Shown here: one piece after another, positions 25,584-35,100 of the stretch | How the letters are laid out: each line of letters opens with the position of its first letter | Numbering within the stretch: the stretch's first letter is position 1 | Origin: Sphingobium fluviale | GTDB taxonomy: Bacteria; Pseudomonadota; Alphaproteobacteria; Sphingomonadales; Sphingomonadaceae | NCBI RefSeq assembly: GCF_004122115.1 | Contig: NZ_SBKP01000011.1 | Span: forward strand, 1-64,000 | Direction of reading: 5' to 3' | Length of the DNA stretch: 64,000 nt | Made by a program: the position numbers and the translations under genes | The notes under the pieces: generated by a model | What the model saw: the letters and a program-made list of their open reading frames with translations, nothing else | What the model was told of the DNA's origin: nothing | The model's database searches: none

Positions 25584-28280
25584 TTGACCGACGGGACATT
25601 GCTCGCCGAACCTTCAGACATCAGCCCGATCGACATCGTCGATGAGATGAAGTCCAGCTATCTCGATTATGCGATGTCCGTTATCGTGTCGCGCGCGCTG
25701 CCCGATGTGCGCGATGGCCTGAAGCCCGTTCACCGCCGCATCCTGTTCGGCGCGCACGAGCAGGGCTTTGTCGCGGGCAAGCCCTATCGCAAGTCTGCGC
25801 GCATCGTCGGCGATGTAATGGGTAAATATCACCCGCATGGCGACAGCTCGATCTATGATGCGCTCGCCCGCATGACGCAGGATTGGTCGATGCGGGTGCC
25901 GCTGATCGACGGTCAGGGCAATTTCGGCTCGATGGACCCGGATAGCCCGGCGGCCATGCGCTATACCGAGGCGCGGCTGGCGAAGGTGGCGAACGCGCTG
26001 CTCGACGATCTCGACAAGGATACGGTCGATTTCACGCCCAACTATGACGGGTCTGAGCTTGAGCCGCAGGTTCTGCCCGCGCGCTTTCCCAATCTGCTGG
26101 TCAATGGCGCTGGCGGCATCGCCGTCGGCATGGCGACCAACGTGCCGCCACATAATCTGGGCGAGGTGCTGCGCGCTTGCCTCGCGATGATGGACAATCC
26201 GCTGATTGCGCTGGAAGAGCTGATGCAGATCGTCCCCGCGCCCGATTTTCCGACCGGCGCGCTGATCCTCGGCCAGTCCGGCGCGCGCAGCGCCTATGCA
26301 ACCGGGCGCGGATCGATCATCATGCGCTCGCGCCATGTGGTGGAGGAAGGGCGCGGTGATCGCCGCTCGATCGTCCTTACCGAAATCCCCTATCAGACCG
26401 GCAAGAACGGCCTCGTTGAAAAGATCGCCGAGGCCGCGAAAGACAAGCGGATCGAGGGGATCAGCGACATCCGCGACGAATCGAGCCGCGAAGGCGTCCG
26501 CATCGTCATAGACCTGAAGCGCGACGCAACGCCCGACGTGGTTTTGAACCAGCTCTGGCGCCATACTCCGGCGCAATCTTCCTTCCCGGCCAATATGCTG
26601 GCGATCCGCGGCGGCAGGCCGGAGCTGTTGAACCTCAAGGACATCATCGAGGCGTTCATCAAGTTCCGTGAGGAGGTCATCACCCGCCGCACCAAGTTTG
26701 AGTTGAACAAGGCGCGCGAGCGGGCGCATCTGTTGCTGGGCCTCGTCGTCGCCGTCACCAATCTCGACGAAGTAGTGCGGATCATCCGCGGGTCTTCCAG
26801 CCCGGCGGAAGCGCGCGAAAAACTGTTGGCGCGCGAATGGCCGGTGGCGGAGATCGCACCCTATATCCGCCTGGTCGAGGCGATAGAGACAGAGATCGAG
26901 GGCGATACCTATCGCATGTCTGAGCTTCAGGTGCGTGCCATCCTCGATCTGCGCCTGCATCGCCTCACCGCGCTGGGGCGGGACGAGATCGGCAACGAGC
27001 TGCAAGGGCTGGCGACCGCGATTGAGGGCTATCTCGCGATACTTGCAGACCGGGCCAAGCTCTATGCCGTGATGCGCGAGGAGTTCGAGGCGATCGAGGC
27101 CGAATTCGCCACGCCGCGCAAGTCCACCATCGCGCCCGCCGCAGACGGCATTGACGACGAAGACCTGATCGAGCGCGAGGACATGGTCGTCACCGTCACG
27201 CTGCAAGGCTATATCAAGCGCACCCCGCTCGATGCTTTCCGTGCGCAGGCGCGCGGCGGCAAGGGCCGCGCCGGCATGGCCACCAAGGACGAGGACGCGG
27301 TTACAGAGCTGTTCGTCACCAGCACTCACACGCCGGTGCTGTTCTTCTCCACGCTGGGCAAGGTCTATCGCATGAAGGTGTGGCGCCTGCCCGAAGGCGG
27401 CCCCGCCACGCGCGGGCGGCCGATGGTCAACCTGCTGCCCCTGAGCGAAGGCGAGACGATCCGCACCGTGCTGCCGCTGCCGGAGGACGAGGAAAGCTGG
27501 AAAGACCTGCACGTGATGTTCGCCACGGCGAAGGGATCGGTGCGGCGCAACAGCATGGACGCCTTCACCAACATCCCGTCCAACGGCAAGATCGCCATGA
27601 AATTCGAGGGCGAGGATGCCGATGACCGGCTGATCGGCGTCGCGCTGCTGACCGAGGGTGACGACGTGCTGCTCGCCAGCAGACAGGGCAAGGCGATCCG
27701 CTTCATGGGGTCCGACATCCGCGAGTTCCAGAGCCGCTCGTCCACCGGCGTGCGCGGCATGAGCCTGAAGGCGGGCGACGAGGTGATCTCGCTCTCTATC
27801 CTCCATCGCTCTGGAGCCAGCTCAGACGAGCGCGAGGCCTATCTGCGCTTCGCCCCATGGAAGGCAGAGAAGGAAGGCGAGCCGGATCTCGCGCCGGAGC
27901 GCTTTGCCGAACTGGCCGAGAAGGAGCAGTTCATCCTCACCGTCTGCGCCAATGGCTATGGCAAGCTTTCTTCCGCCTATGAATATCGGCGCACCGGGCG
28001 CGGCGGGCAGGGCATAACCAACATCGACAATATCGCCCGCAACGGTCTTGTGCTCGCCAGCTTCCCCGCCACGCGCGAGGATCAGCTGATGCTCGTCACC
28101 GATCAGGCAAAGCTCATCCGCATGGGCTTGGGCTCCATGCGCGTGATCGGGCGCGGATCGGCGGGCGTGCGCCTGTTCAACGTGGCGGATAACGAGCATG
28201 TCGTCTCCGCCGCCAAGATCGGCGAGAGTAGTGATGGCGAGGAGGCCAGCGAGCTGGATGCTTCCCCGGCATCCGAATGA
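25584..28280 (+). CDS. gyrA: DNA gyrase subunit A
   Basis: GyrA forms the A2B2 gyrase that introduces negative supercoils; it carries the DNA-breaking Tyr. This 898-residue protein begins with the GyrA winged-helix region ([27 protein letters not shown]) and has the quinolone-determining loop [17 protein letters not shown]. Active-site Tyr127 lies in [10 protein letters not shown]. The C-terminal beta-pinwheel includes the GyrA box [10 protein letters not shown]. The start is TTG 25584, the reading that gives the usual N terminus; AAAGAGAG lies upstream. The stop overlaps the DUF952 start by four bases. Confidence 0.97.
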   Translation: MTDGTLLAEPSDISPIDIVDEMKSSYLDYAMSVIVSRALPDVRDGLKPVHRRILFGAHEQGFVAGKPYRKSARIVGDVMGKYHPHGDSSIYDALARMTQDWSMRVPLIDGQGNFGSMDPDSPAAMRYTEARLAKVANALLDDLDKDTVDFTPNYDGSELEPQVLPARFPNLLVNGAGGIAVGMATNVPPHNLGEVLRACLAMMDNPLIALEELMQIVPAPDFPTGALILGQSGARSAYATGRGSIIMRSRHVVEEGRGDRRSIVLTEIPYQTGKNGLVEKIAEAAKDKRIEGISDIRDESSREGVRIVIDLKRDATPDVVLNQLWRHTPAQSSFPANMLAIRGGRPELLNLKDIIEAFIKFREEVITRRTKFELNKARERAHLLLGLVVAVTNLDEVVRIIRGSSSPAEAREKLLAREWPVAEIAPYIRLVEAIETEIEGDTYRMSELQVRAILDLRLHRLTALGRDEIGNELQGLATAIEGYLAILADRAKLYAVMREEFEAIEAEFATPRKSTIAPAADGIDDEDLIEREDMVVTVTLQGYIKRTPLDAFRAQARGGKGRAGMATKDEDAVTELFVTSTHTPVLFFSTLGKVYRMKVWRLPEGGPATRGRPMVNLLPLSEGETIRTVLPLPEDEESWKDLHVMFATAKGSVRRNSMDAFTNIPSNGKIAMKFEGEDADDRLIGVALLTEGDDVLLASRQGKAIRFMGSDIREFQSRSSTGVRGMSLKAGDEVISLSILHRSGASSDEREAYLRFAPWKAEKEGEPDLAPERFAELAEKEQFILTVCANGYGKLSSAYEYRRTGRGGQGITNIDNIARNGLVLASFPATREDQLMLVTDQAKLIRMGLGSMRVIGRGSAGVRLFNVADNEHVVSAAKIGESSDGEEASELDASPASE

Positions 28281-28624
28281 CCGATCTCTTCGCCTATAAA
28301 GTCCTGACGCGCGAGCAATGGACCGCCTTTCGTGAGGAAGGAACGTTTACTGGCGCTCCGGTCGATCTCGCGGATGGCTATATTCACCTCTCCGCGCGCG
28401 AGCAGCTTATGGAAACAGTCGCCAGGCATTTCACCGGTCAGGATGACCTCGTGCTGGCGATGATAGACCTGCCCGCGCTGGGCGATACCGTCAAATGGGA
28501 GCCATCGCGCGGCGGCGCGCTCTTCCCTCATGTCTATGGCCCCATCCCGATGAGCGCCGTCACCACCAAGGCGACCCTGCGCCTTGGCGCAGACGGCAGC
28601 CACGTCTTTCCCGCGGGGTTTTAG
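28277..28624 (+). CDS. DUF952 domain protein
   Basis: A 115-residue protein of the DUF952 family, with the pattern LADGYIHLSAREQLMETVARHFTGQDDLVLAMIDL and the C-terminal LFPHVYGPIPMSAV. The fold resembles ADP-ribosyltransferase-like small proteins, but no function is established. The start codon overlaps the gyrA stop (ATGA), so it is translationally coupled to gyrA. The trmFO start lies 9 bases after its stop. These three genes look like one transcript. Confidence 0.88.
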   Translation: MTDLFAYKVLTREQWTAFREEGTFTGAPVDLADGYIHLSAREQLMETVARHFTGQDDLVLAMIDLPALGDTVKWEPSRGGALFPHVYGPIPMSAVTTKATLRLGADGSHVFPAGF

Positions 28625-28633
28625 GGCACCCGC

Positions 28634-29983
28634 ATGACGCATCAGGTTCACATCATCGGCGGCGGGATGGCCGGGTCCGAGGCGGCGTGGCAGCTTGCCC
28701 AGGCGGGAATAAGGGTACGCCTCTCCGAGATGCGCGGCGCGGGGCATATGACGCCCGCGCACCAGAGCGACGGCCTTGCCGAACTCGTCTGCTCCAACAG
28801 TTTCCGCTCTGACGACGCGCAGAACAATGCCGTAGGGCTGCTGCATCAGGAGATGCGCGATCTCGGCTCCATCATCATGCGCCAAGCGGCAGAGGCGCGC
28901 GTGCCCGCCGGATCGGCCTTGGCTGTAGACCGGGACATCTTCTCCGGCCTCGTCACCCGCGTCCTGTCCGAGCATCCCAATATCGAAATCGTGCGCGAAC
29001 GCATCGATGCCCTCCCCGCCACCGGCTCCACCATAATCGCCACCGGCCCGCTCACAGCCGAGCCATTGAGCCACAGCATCGGCACGGCGACGGGGATGGA
29101 CAGCCTCGCGTTTTTCGATGCCATCGCGCCTATCGTCTATCGCGAGAGCATCGACATGAGCATCTGCTGGATGCAGTCGCGCTGGGACAAGGGCGAGACC
29201 AAGGATTACATCAACTGCCCGATGGACAAGGCGCACTATGACGCCTTTGTGCAGGGTCTGCTCGATGGCCCCAAGACCGAGTTCAAGGAATGGGAGACGA
29301 ACACGCCCTATTTCGAGGGCTGTATGCCGATCGAGGTAATGGCGTCGCGCGGGGTCGAGACATTGCGCCACGGGCCGATGAAGCCGATGGGGCTGGATGA
29401 TCCGCGCACCGGGCGCTGGCCCTATGCGGTGGTGCAATTGCGGCAGGATAATGCGCTCGGCACGCTGTGGAACATGGTCGGTTTCCAGACCAAGCTCAAA
29501 CATGCCGCGCAGGTCGAGCTGTTTCGCACGATTCCGGGTCTGGAAGGGGCGGAATTTGCCCGGCTGGGCGGGCTGCATCGCAACACCTTCATCCAGTCGC
29601 CCAAGCTGCTCGATGGGACTTTGCGCTTAAAGTCCGCGCCGCATATCCGCTTCGCCGGGCAGATGACCGGGTGCGAAGGCTATGTCGAAAGCGCCGCCAT
29701 CGGGTTGATCGCAGCGCGGTTTGCGGTGGCGGAATTAGGCGGACGAACGCTTCCCCCGCCGCCGGTGACGAGTGCGCTGGGGGCATTGCTCAGTCATGTG
29801 ACCGGGGGAGCTGAGGCCGAGACGTTCCAACCCATGAACGTCAACTTCGGTCTGATGCCTCCGCCAGACGGGCGTGTGAAGAAAAAGGAGCGCAAGGCCG
29901 CTTACACCGCGCGGGCGCGGGCGGATTTCGGCGCATGGGCGCGCAAGTGTGGGCTGTTGGAGGGCGCGGCCCTGCCCGCCTGA
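28634..29983 (+). CDS. trmFO: Folate-dependent tRNA (uracil-5-)-methyltransferase TrmFO
   Basis: TrmFO makes ribothymidine at position 54 of the tRNA T loop, using methylenetetrahydrofolate and reduced FAD. The 449-residue protein opens with an FAD Rossmann motif ([18 protein letters not shown]). It continues [43 protein letters not shown] and [25 protein letters not shown], all diagnostic. The C-terminal [29 protein letters not shown] is also typical. Many alphaproteobacteria use TrmFO instead of TrmA. It is the last gene of the gyrA transcript. Confidence 0.96.
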   Translation: MTHQVHIIGGGMAGSEAAWQLAQAGIRVRLSEMRGAGHMTPAHQSDGLAELVCSNSFRSDDAQNNAVGLLHQEMRDLGSIIMRQAAEARVPAGSALAVDRDIFSGLVTRVLSEHPNIEIVRERIDALPATGSTIIATGPLTAEPLSHSIGTATGMDSLAFFDAIAPIVYRESIDMSICWMQSRWDKGETKDYINCPMDKAHYDAFVQGLLDGPKTEFKEWETNTPYFEGCMPIEVMASRGVETLRHGPMKPMGLDDPRTGRWPYAVVQLRQDNALGTLWNMVGFQTKLKHAAQVELFRTIPGLEGAEFARLGGLHRNTFIQSPKLLDGTLRLKSAPHIRFAGQMTGCEGYVESAAIGLIAARFAVAELGGRTLPPPPVTSALGALLSHVTGGAEAETFQPMNVNFGLMPPPDGRVKKKERKAAYTARARADFGAWARKCGLLEGAALPA

Positions 29984-30060
29984 TCTGTTGGAAACGCCCC
30001 TGTTGGAAACCGGGCTGTAGGATCGCCAAAAACACGTTTCCACATGGAAAAAGCCCTCTA

Positions 30061-30525
30061 CTAGCACCGGCACCTTGGCTTGGGTTCCGGCTTCGGCGCG
30101 GTCGTCGCAAACTCCGCGCGCGTCAGCCTCCCGTCGCCATTGCCATCCGCTCCGGCAAAGCGATCCGCCGTCTTCACCGCCCACTCCTCAAAGCTCAGCA
30201 GATTGTTGCCGTCCGTATCCAGCTTCTTGAAATCCTTGGTCCGGCTGCCCAGCATTTCCGTGCGGGTAATAATCGCATCCCGGTTCCTGTCATAGCGGTT
30301 GAAGCGCTGTGCCTCGCGGTCTTCCGCACGCGCTTCCGGCGGCATCGGCGGCGCCGCGCCAAAGGCGTTCTCATCTCCCTCCGGCAGCCCCTCATCCGCA
30401 AGTACAGCGGCTGAGACTGGCGGGCGCGCGCTTTCTCGCTGGCTCTCCGCTTGCCCCTGCCACCAGAACAATCCGCCCGCGGCCATAAGCAGGCCCGCCA
30501 CTCCACCCGCAACAAACCGGTTCAT
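30061..30525 (-). CDS. EF-hand domain protein, membrane-anchored or secreted
   Basis: A 154-residue protein with an N-terminal hydrophobic segment (VAGGVAGLLMAAGGLFWWQG) that may be a signal anchor. It carries three EF-hand-like loops: NRYDRNRDAIITRTEML, KLDTDGNNLLSFEEWA and GADGNGDGRLTRAEF. The last two have the canonical Asp/Asn and Glu positions, so calcium binding is likely. The tail is PKPEPKPRCRC. It is probably periplasmic; its partner is unknown. It is convergent with trmFO and lies 17 bases downstream of the squalene-synthase-like gene. Confidence 0.85.
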   Translation of the reverse strand: MNRFVAGGVAGLLMAAGGLFWWQGQAESQRESARPPVSAAVLADEGLPEGDENAFGAAPPMPPEARAEDREAQRFNRYDRNRDAIITRTEMLGSRTKDFKKLDTDGNNLLSFEEWAVKTADRFAGADGNGDGRLTRAEFATTAPKPEPKPRCRC

Positions 30526-30542
30526 AGTCCCCTCGCATCGCT

Positions 30543-31193
30543 CTATCGCCCGAAAATATGAAACCGCATCATCCGGGCATAGAGGCCGGGCGTCAACACC
30601 GGTGGCGCGCCCCTGCCCCGCCGCACGTCAGAGAGAGCGGGGCCGACCAGCATCGTAATTATGCGCGGCAGTCCGGCAATGTTTGCACTCTCGGCAATCT
30701 GACACGCCAGCCCAATCGCAGCCTCTCTCAATGCCGCATCGGTCACATGCCCAGCCAGATCCCATAATGCCCAGACCTGCCCTGCCCTCGCGCTGCGCTC
30801 CGCATATTCCGGGACCAGCGCAGCAAGCAGGCCCGCCCCTCTCCCTGCCGCATAAGCCAGGAGCATATCCCGGTCGTTTCCGTCGCCGCCTGCTATCAGT
30901 TCCTCCCAGCCGTCAATTATTGCGACAAGGCCGAGCCGCGCCTGCGCAAACTCATCGATCGACCGAAGAGCTAACATATCCGGCGCAACATGCTGAGCCG
31001 AGAGCGCCTCTGCCATCAGGCCATCCCGCCACCACGCGAGACGAATCTGCGCCATAATCGGCTCCGTAACCGTCCGCGCAATCTGGGCGCAGGCATTGTC
31101 GAGCGCGAATATCCCGGCGGCACGCCCGGCCTTCCTCCCCGCCGCCGTGCAAACAAGTCTCTGAAACGGCGAAATTTCGGACATCTCATCCAT
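30543..31193 (-). CDS. Squalene/phytoene-synthase-like protein
   Basis: A 216-residue protein related to the squalene/phytoene synthase superfamily, with IMAQIRLAWWRDGL near residue 50 matching the IRLQWWRD motif. The protein is shorter than true synthases (about 280 residues or more), and the Asp-rich catalytic pairs are not clear; only DLAGHVTD is suggestive. This points to the NDUFAF6-like branch, assembly-factor relatives without proven prenyl synthase activity, rather than a carotenoid or hopanoid enzyme. No isoprenoid genes lie nearby. Start ATG 31193; an alternative is the next Met at 31184. Confidence 0.72.
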   Translation of the reverse strand: MDEMSEISPFQRLVCTAAGRKAGRAAGIFALDNACAQIARTVTEPIMAQIRLAWWRDGLMAEALSAQHVAPDMLALRSIDEFAQARLGLVAIIDGWEELIAGGDGNDRDMLLAYAAGRGAGLLAALVPEYAERSARAGQVWALWDLAGHVTDAALREAAIGLACQIAESANIAGLPRIITMLVGPALSDVRRGRGAPPVLTPGLYARMMRFHIFGR

Positions 31194-31329
31194 GTGTTAA
31201 GAGTATCTTCATTCCACTGGAACACCAAATTTTAAGACCACGGCCCTATTCCCTCAGGATAGCTCGTAATGCGTCCGCATGGCGGATACCCGCCGCTGCG
31301 CGCCATTCGGGATGTGGGACCAAGGCAAG

Positions 31330-33606
31330 ATGGGCAATCGCATGGCACGGAAACCAGATGGGCAAAAGGGCTTTCTCGCCCGCCTGCTGAGCAATCAGGC
31401 AGGCAATGTGCTGTTCATGACGGCTGCCTTCCTGATTCCTCTGCTCGGCCTTGTCGGCGGCGGCGTGGATATGAGCAGGCTTTATCTTGCCAAGACACGG
31501 CTTCAGCAGGCATGCGATGCCGGAGCGCTTGCCGGACGCAAGGCCATGGACACTGGCGCCTGGACCGCCGGGACCGGTCCATCCACTACTGAGGGCCGTG
31601 CTCTCAACATGTTTTCTGGCAATTTCAAGGATGGAGACTTCGGCACCGGCACGGTCACGAAGAGCTTTACCGAATCCGGCGGGGTCGTCAGCGGCACCGC
31701 CTCGGTTACAATGCCGATGATGGTGATAAAGGTATTGGGCATCACGTCGAAGACGATCAACGTCTCATGCACCGCCAAGATGGAAATCCCGAATACCGAC
31801 GTGATGTTCGTGATCGATAACACCGGTTCGATGAACTGTCAGGTCGCACACAGTGGTTATAGCTGCCCAGGTGGCGACAATAACGGCGTGGAAGACAGCA
31901 CAGCCAAGATGAAGGGGCTTCGCTCTGCCATAAAGTGCTTCTATGAGGCGCTGGCCAAGATCGACACAACCGAAAATTGCGGATCGACGCCTGCCGGAAC
32001 AGTAACGGCACAAATCCGCTTTGGATTCATGCCCTATTCGGTCAACGTCAATGTCGGTAAGCTGTTGCCTAACAGCTACTTCGCCGACACATGGAATTAT
32101 CAGTCGAGAGAGCCTGTTTATACGACGGTTTACGCTTGGACGGCGGGCACCGAAAGCCCTGTTTCGTGGGGAAGCTGGCCGTCCAACCCTTCGAGCCTTA
32201 CGAACGCAGGCACGTATTCTGGTTGGGGCGATATCAACACATCAGGCGGATCTACCGTCACCGTTAACGGTATAGCATATACCAAAAGGCCCGCCGGTCT
32301 TAACAACACTACCTGTCTGGCGCTCAATACGATGACGCCGACCACGTTGTTGACCTATAGCTATACCACAAATATTCAGACTCCAACATACACCAGTAGC
32401 ACGCCAACTTATCCAGCGGATACGAACCAGACACTAAGCTACTCGGAGGATGACAACCGGCAGGCGATTGGTTATCGTTACAGATGGAATTCGAGCGGAA
32501 CCGGCACCTGCCGTCTCCAAAGTTCCAACAATTATAATTATACCGTCACTCGCACTGGCACCTCAACCAAGCCTTTGACTTGGACCAGCCACAACAACCT
32601 TACCGGCTGGACATACAAGCAGGTTGCCCACAACATCTCAGGTCTGAAAGCTGGCGGATCTAGTTGGAATAACAGTGTTGCGCTGCCTTTAGCGACTGCG
32701 AATGGTGCTAGCGTCACCCTCTCTGGTTCGACCACAGCAAGCTATCTTAAGACTGTAGCGAACACAAATATCGATTGGGACGGCTGCATAGAGGAACGCC
32801 AAACCTTTCAGAATACAAATAATACCACCATCACCACGAGCGACTGGAATCCGATCCCCGCCACGGCCTATGATACGGATTTCAACACAGTGCCGACGGC
32901 GATCACTCCCGCAACCTTGTGGGGGCCGATTTTGGATGGTGCTGTTTGGGCGCGCTATACGGGCAGCGGTTGGTCTTCGAGCAACACAGTTGCAGATGTG
33001 GTCACGGCGGCTTCCCCTGACCTCAGCCGCAACTTCAGCTATTCCTGCCCCACACAGGCAAAAAAGCTTCAGGTGTGGTCCACTGCCAGTGCATTGGAAA
33101 CCTATCTGGGCACGTTGGTAGCGGGCGGCAACACATATCATGATATCGGCATGGTCTGGGGTGCGCGCTTCATCTCTCCCACCGGCATTTTCGCCAGCGA
33201 GAACGCGGCAACGCCCTCTGGCCAACCGATTCAGCGCCACATCGTTTTCATGACCGATGGTGACACCGTTACGACTACCAGCAACTACTCCGCTTATGGC
33301 GTAACATGGTGGGATCGCCGGCAGACCAGCTATGCGCCCACAAGCACAGACACAAACAACATCGTCAACGCGCGCACTACTGCGCTATGTAACGCGATAA
33401 AAAATCAGAATATTACGCTCTGGGTGGTGTCCTATGGCGGCGGCGTGAATAGTACCACGGAAGCGCGCTTGCAGAACTGTGCCTCTACCCCAAACACGCC
33501 CGGCGCAGCGAACACCCACTTCTTCAGCGCGACAGACACAGCGACGCTGATCGCCAAATTCCAGCAGATCGCATCCGAAATCGCGGATCTGAGGTTGATA
33601 AGCTGA
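31330..33606 (+). CDS. TadG-like protein with von Willebrand A domain, copy 1
   Basis: A 758-residue protein. The TadE/G-type N terminus GNVLFMTAAFLIPLLGLVGGGVDMSRL is a membrane segment, followed by LYLAKTRLQQACDAGALAGRKA. A von Willebrand A domain begins near residue 157 with the metal site DVMFVIDNTGSMN. A Ser/Thr/Tyr-rich extracytoplasmic region with scattered Cys follows. The C terminus has TYHDIGMVWGARFISP and HIVFMTDGDTV, closing the A domain. Such TadG proteins assist Flp/Tad pilus assembly or surface adhesion. ATG 31330 is preferred (weak AAGG upstream) over 31279. The stop overlaps the next start by one base. Confidence 0.85.
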   Translation: MGNRMARKPDGQKGFLARLLSNQAGNVLFMTAAFLIPLLGLVGGGVDMSRLYLAKTRLQQACDAGALAGRKAMDTGAWTAGTGPSTTEGRALNMFSGNFKDGDFGTGTVTKSFTESGGVVSGTASVTMPMMVIKVLGITSKTINVSCTAKMEIPNTDVMFVIDNTGSMNCQVAHSGYSCPGGDNNGVEDSTAKMKGLRSAIKCFYEALAKIDTTENCGSTPAGTVTAQIRFGFMPYSVNVNVGKLLPNSYFADTWNYQSREPVYTTVYAWTAGTESPVSWGSWPSNPSSLTNAGTYSGWGDINTSGGSTVTVNGIAYTKRPAGLNNTTCLALNTMTPTTLLTYSYTTNIQTPTYTSSTPTYPADTNQTLSYSEDDNRQAIGYRYRWNSSGTGTCRLQSSNNYNYTVTRTGTSTKPLTWTSHNNLTGWTYKQVAHNISGLKAGGSSWNNSVALPLATANGASVTLSGSTTASYLKTVANTNIDWDGCIEERQTFQNTNNTTITTSDWNPIPATAYDTDFNTVPTAITPATLWGPILDGAVWARYTGSGWSSSNTVADVVTAASPDLSRNFSYSCPTQAKKLQVWSTASALETYLGTLVAGGNTYHDIGMVWGARFISPTGIFASENAATPSGQPIQRHIVFMTDGDTVTTTSNYSAYGVTWWDRRQTSYAPTSTDTNNIVNARTTALCNAIKNQNITLWVVSYGGGVNSTTEARLQNCASTPNTPGAANTHFFSATDTATLIAKFQQIASEIADLRLIS

Positions 33607-34217
33607 TGACTACGCTTACCCTTAAATCAAACGAGGAAGGCATAGCCGCAACGGAGTTTGCACTGATCGCACCCGTCTTTGCCATGCTCCTAATGGGTGC
33701 GCTTGATATCGGCCACACTCTCTATATGCAGGCTGTGCTTCAGGGTACAATCCAGAAGGCGGCCCGCGATAGCTCGCTGGAGTCAGGCACTGCCACTGCC
33801 ACACAAACCACGATTGACACACGCATCCGGACTGCTGTCAAGCAACTCAATCACTCTCTTGCGGATGCCGACATTGCAATCACGCGTCGGTATTACAAGA
33901 CGTTCTCGACAGCCTCCGCCGCTCTGGCAGAGACCTGGACTGATACGAACACGAATGGCACCTGCGATGCGGGCGAACCCTATACCGACGCCAACAATAA
34001 CAGCGTGTGGGATCGGGACGGCGGCAATGCCGGCCAGGGAGCGGCGCGAGACATCACCGTCTACAATGTCACGGTCACTTACCCCCACATGTTCCCCCTG
34101 TGGAAAATGCTTGGTACGACCAGCATTAGCACCGTAAGGGCGACGACAGTCGTGGCAAACCAGCCTTATGGTGCGCAATCGCAATATGGCGCCGCGACGG
34201 CGAGGACTTGCCCGTGA
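33606..34217 (+). CDS. TadE-like pseudopilin with calcium-loop-like insert, copy 1
   Basis: A 203-residue protein with a prepilin-like N terminus: a short basic leader, then EEGIAATEFALIAPVFAMLLMGALDIGHTLYMQ, where the Glu in ATEF is the conserved +5-type residue of TadE pilins. LQGTIQKAARDSSLES follows. The middle has two Asp/Asn-rich loops (DTNTNGTCDAGEPY and DANNNSVWDRDG), resembling calcium-binding type-3 or dockerin loops. It probably sits in the inner membrane with the bulk in the periplasm. It starts one base within the TadG stop and ends overlapping the next gene. Confidence 0.82.
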   Translation: MTTLTLKSNEEGIAATEFALIAPVFAMLLMGALDIGHTLYMQAVLQGTIQKAARDSSLESGTATATQTTIDTRIRTAVKQLNHSLADADIAITRRYYKTFSTASAALAETWTDTNTNGTCDAGEPYTDANNNSVWDRDGGNAGQGAARDITVYNVTVTYPHMFPLWKMLGTTSISTVRATTVVANQPYGAQSQYGAATARTCP

Positions 34218-34924
34218 TCCGCCCTTCTATGATCCGCAGGGTCCGCTGCCATCTGCATCGCCTTCTGCGAGACAGTAGCGCGCTCGCTATCGTTGAATTT
34301 GCCACTGCCCTGCCATTCATCCTCGTTACTATGCTGAGTGCAACGGAACTGACGAATTTCACGATCGTGAGGATGCGCGTAGGACAAACGGCACTGCAAA
34401 TAGCGGATAATGCTTCACGCATGGGCAGGGTTAGCCTGACAGGTAACCCACAGGTTACTGAAACGGACATTAACGACCTGCTGACCGGCGCTGATATGCA
34501 GGCGCGCAACCTCAATCTATACACTCACGGCCGCGTTATTGTTTCCAGTCTGGAGCCGGTATCCAACCCCAATTCGTCTCCGCCAAAATTCAAGATCCGC
34601 TGGCAGCGTTGTCGGGGATTGAAAAACTCGACATCCACATGGGGTTTGCAAGGAGATTCCAACCTAGATGGCATGGGGCCAGCTGGCCAGATCGTCACTA
34701 CGCCAGATGACACGGGTGTAATGTATGTCGAGGTCTTCTACGACTATCAGCCACTATTTACATCAGGATTGGTCCCGCATACGACCATTCACGAATTTGC
34801 CTCAATGATCGTCCGCGACAGCCGCGATTATGTTGGCCCGACCAGCGGTCCGGGCGCTAACGGCGGCATCTATAATGTCGAGGCAGCCACTGCCCACACC
34901 TGTAACATCTATTCCACCACCTGA
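34214..34924 (+). CDS. TadE/TadG-like protein, copy 1
   Basis: A 236-residue protein with a basic N terminus and the TadE-type membrane segment SALAIVEFATALPFILVTMLSATELTNF, followed by GQTALQIADNASRMG. The start is taken as GTG 34214, which overlaps the stop of the previous gene as GTGA; a TTG at 34208 is also in frame. The remainder is a periplasmic domain (WQRCRG, GVMYVEVFYDYQPLF) with two Cys. Its paralogue in the second module starts with the same GTGA overlap. It closes the first module; a weak hairpin follows. Confidence 0.82.
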   Translation: MIRPSMIRRVRCHLHRLLRDSSALAIVEFATALPFILVTMLSATELTNFTIVRMRVGQTALQIADNASRMGRVSLTGNPQVTETDINDLLTGADMQARNLNLYTHGRVIVSSLEPVSNPNSSPPKFKIRWQRCRGLKNSTSTWGLQGDSNLDGMGPAGQIVTTPDDTGVMYVEVFYDYQPLFTSGLVPHTTIHEFASMIVRDSRDYVGPTSGPGANGGIYNVEAATAHTCNIYSTT

Positions 34925-35100
34925 TCATCCAACAGTTTTATTATTTGTTTCTATTTTTTGTTCAATTCAACTTAGGTTGAATAATTAATTATTAACTATC
35001 ATGCACTATTTGCTTAACCATAGCGAATGGCTCTGCATGAAGTTTATTCAAAATTTCAAACAAGCCCTGAGCGAACAAGACTATGTGGGCAACATAACGC
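34925..35100. other. AT-rich spacer between the two TadG/E modules
   Basis: A 176-base AT-rich region. ATTCAAC-TTAG-GTTGAAT forms a 7-bp stem at about 34965-34982, and T-rich stretches lie upstream. A CtrA-like TTAACCAT lies at 35014-35021. The region probably ends module 1 and holds the promoter for module 2. No coding sequence is seen. Confidence 0.5.
35014..35021 (+). promoter_or_regulatory. CtrA-like half-site
   Basis: TTAACCAT, a recurrent half of the alphaproteobacterial CtrA motif, lies 80 bases upstream of the second TadG gene. CtrA controls pilus and cell-cycle genes in several alphaproteobacteria. One half-site is weak evidence. Confidence 0.25.

Noticed and set aside
25614-27806. 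Long reverse open frame opposite gyrA
   Set aside because: It is an antisense shadow of gyrA with no protein-like motifs.
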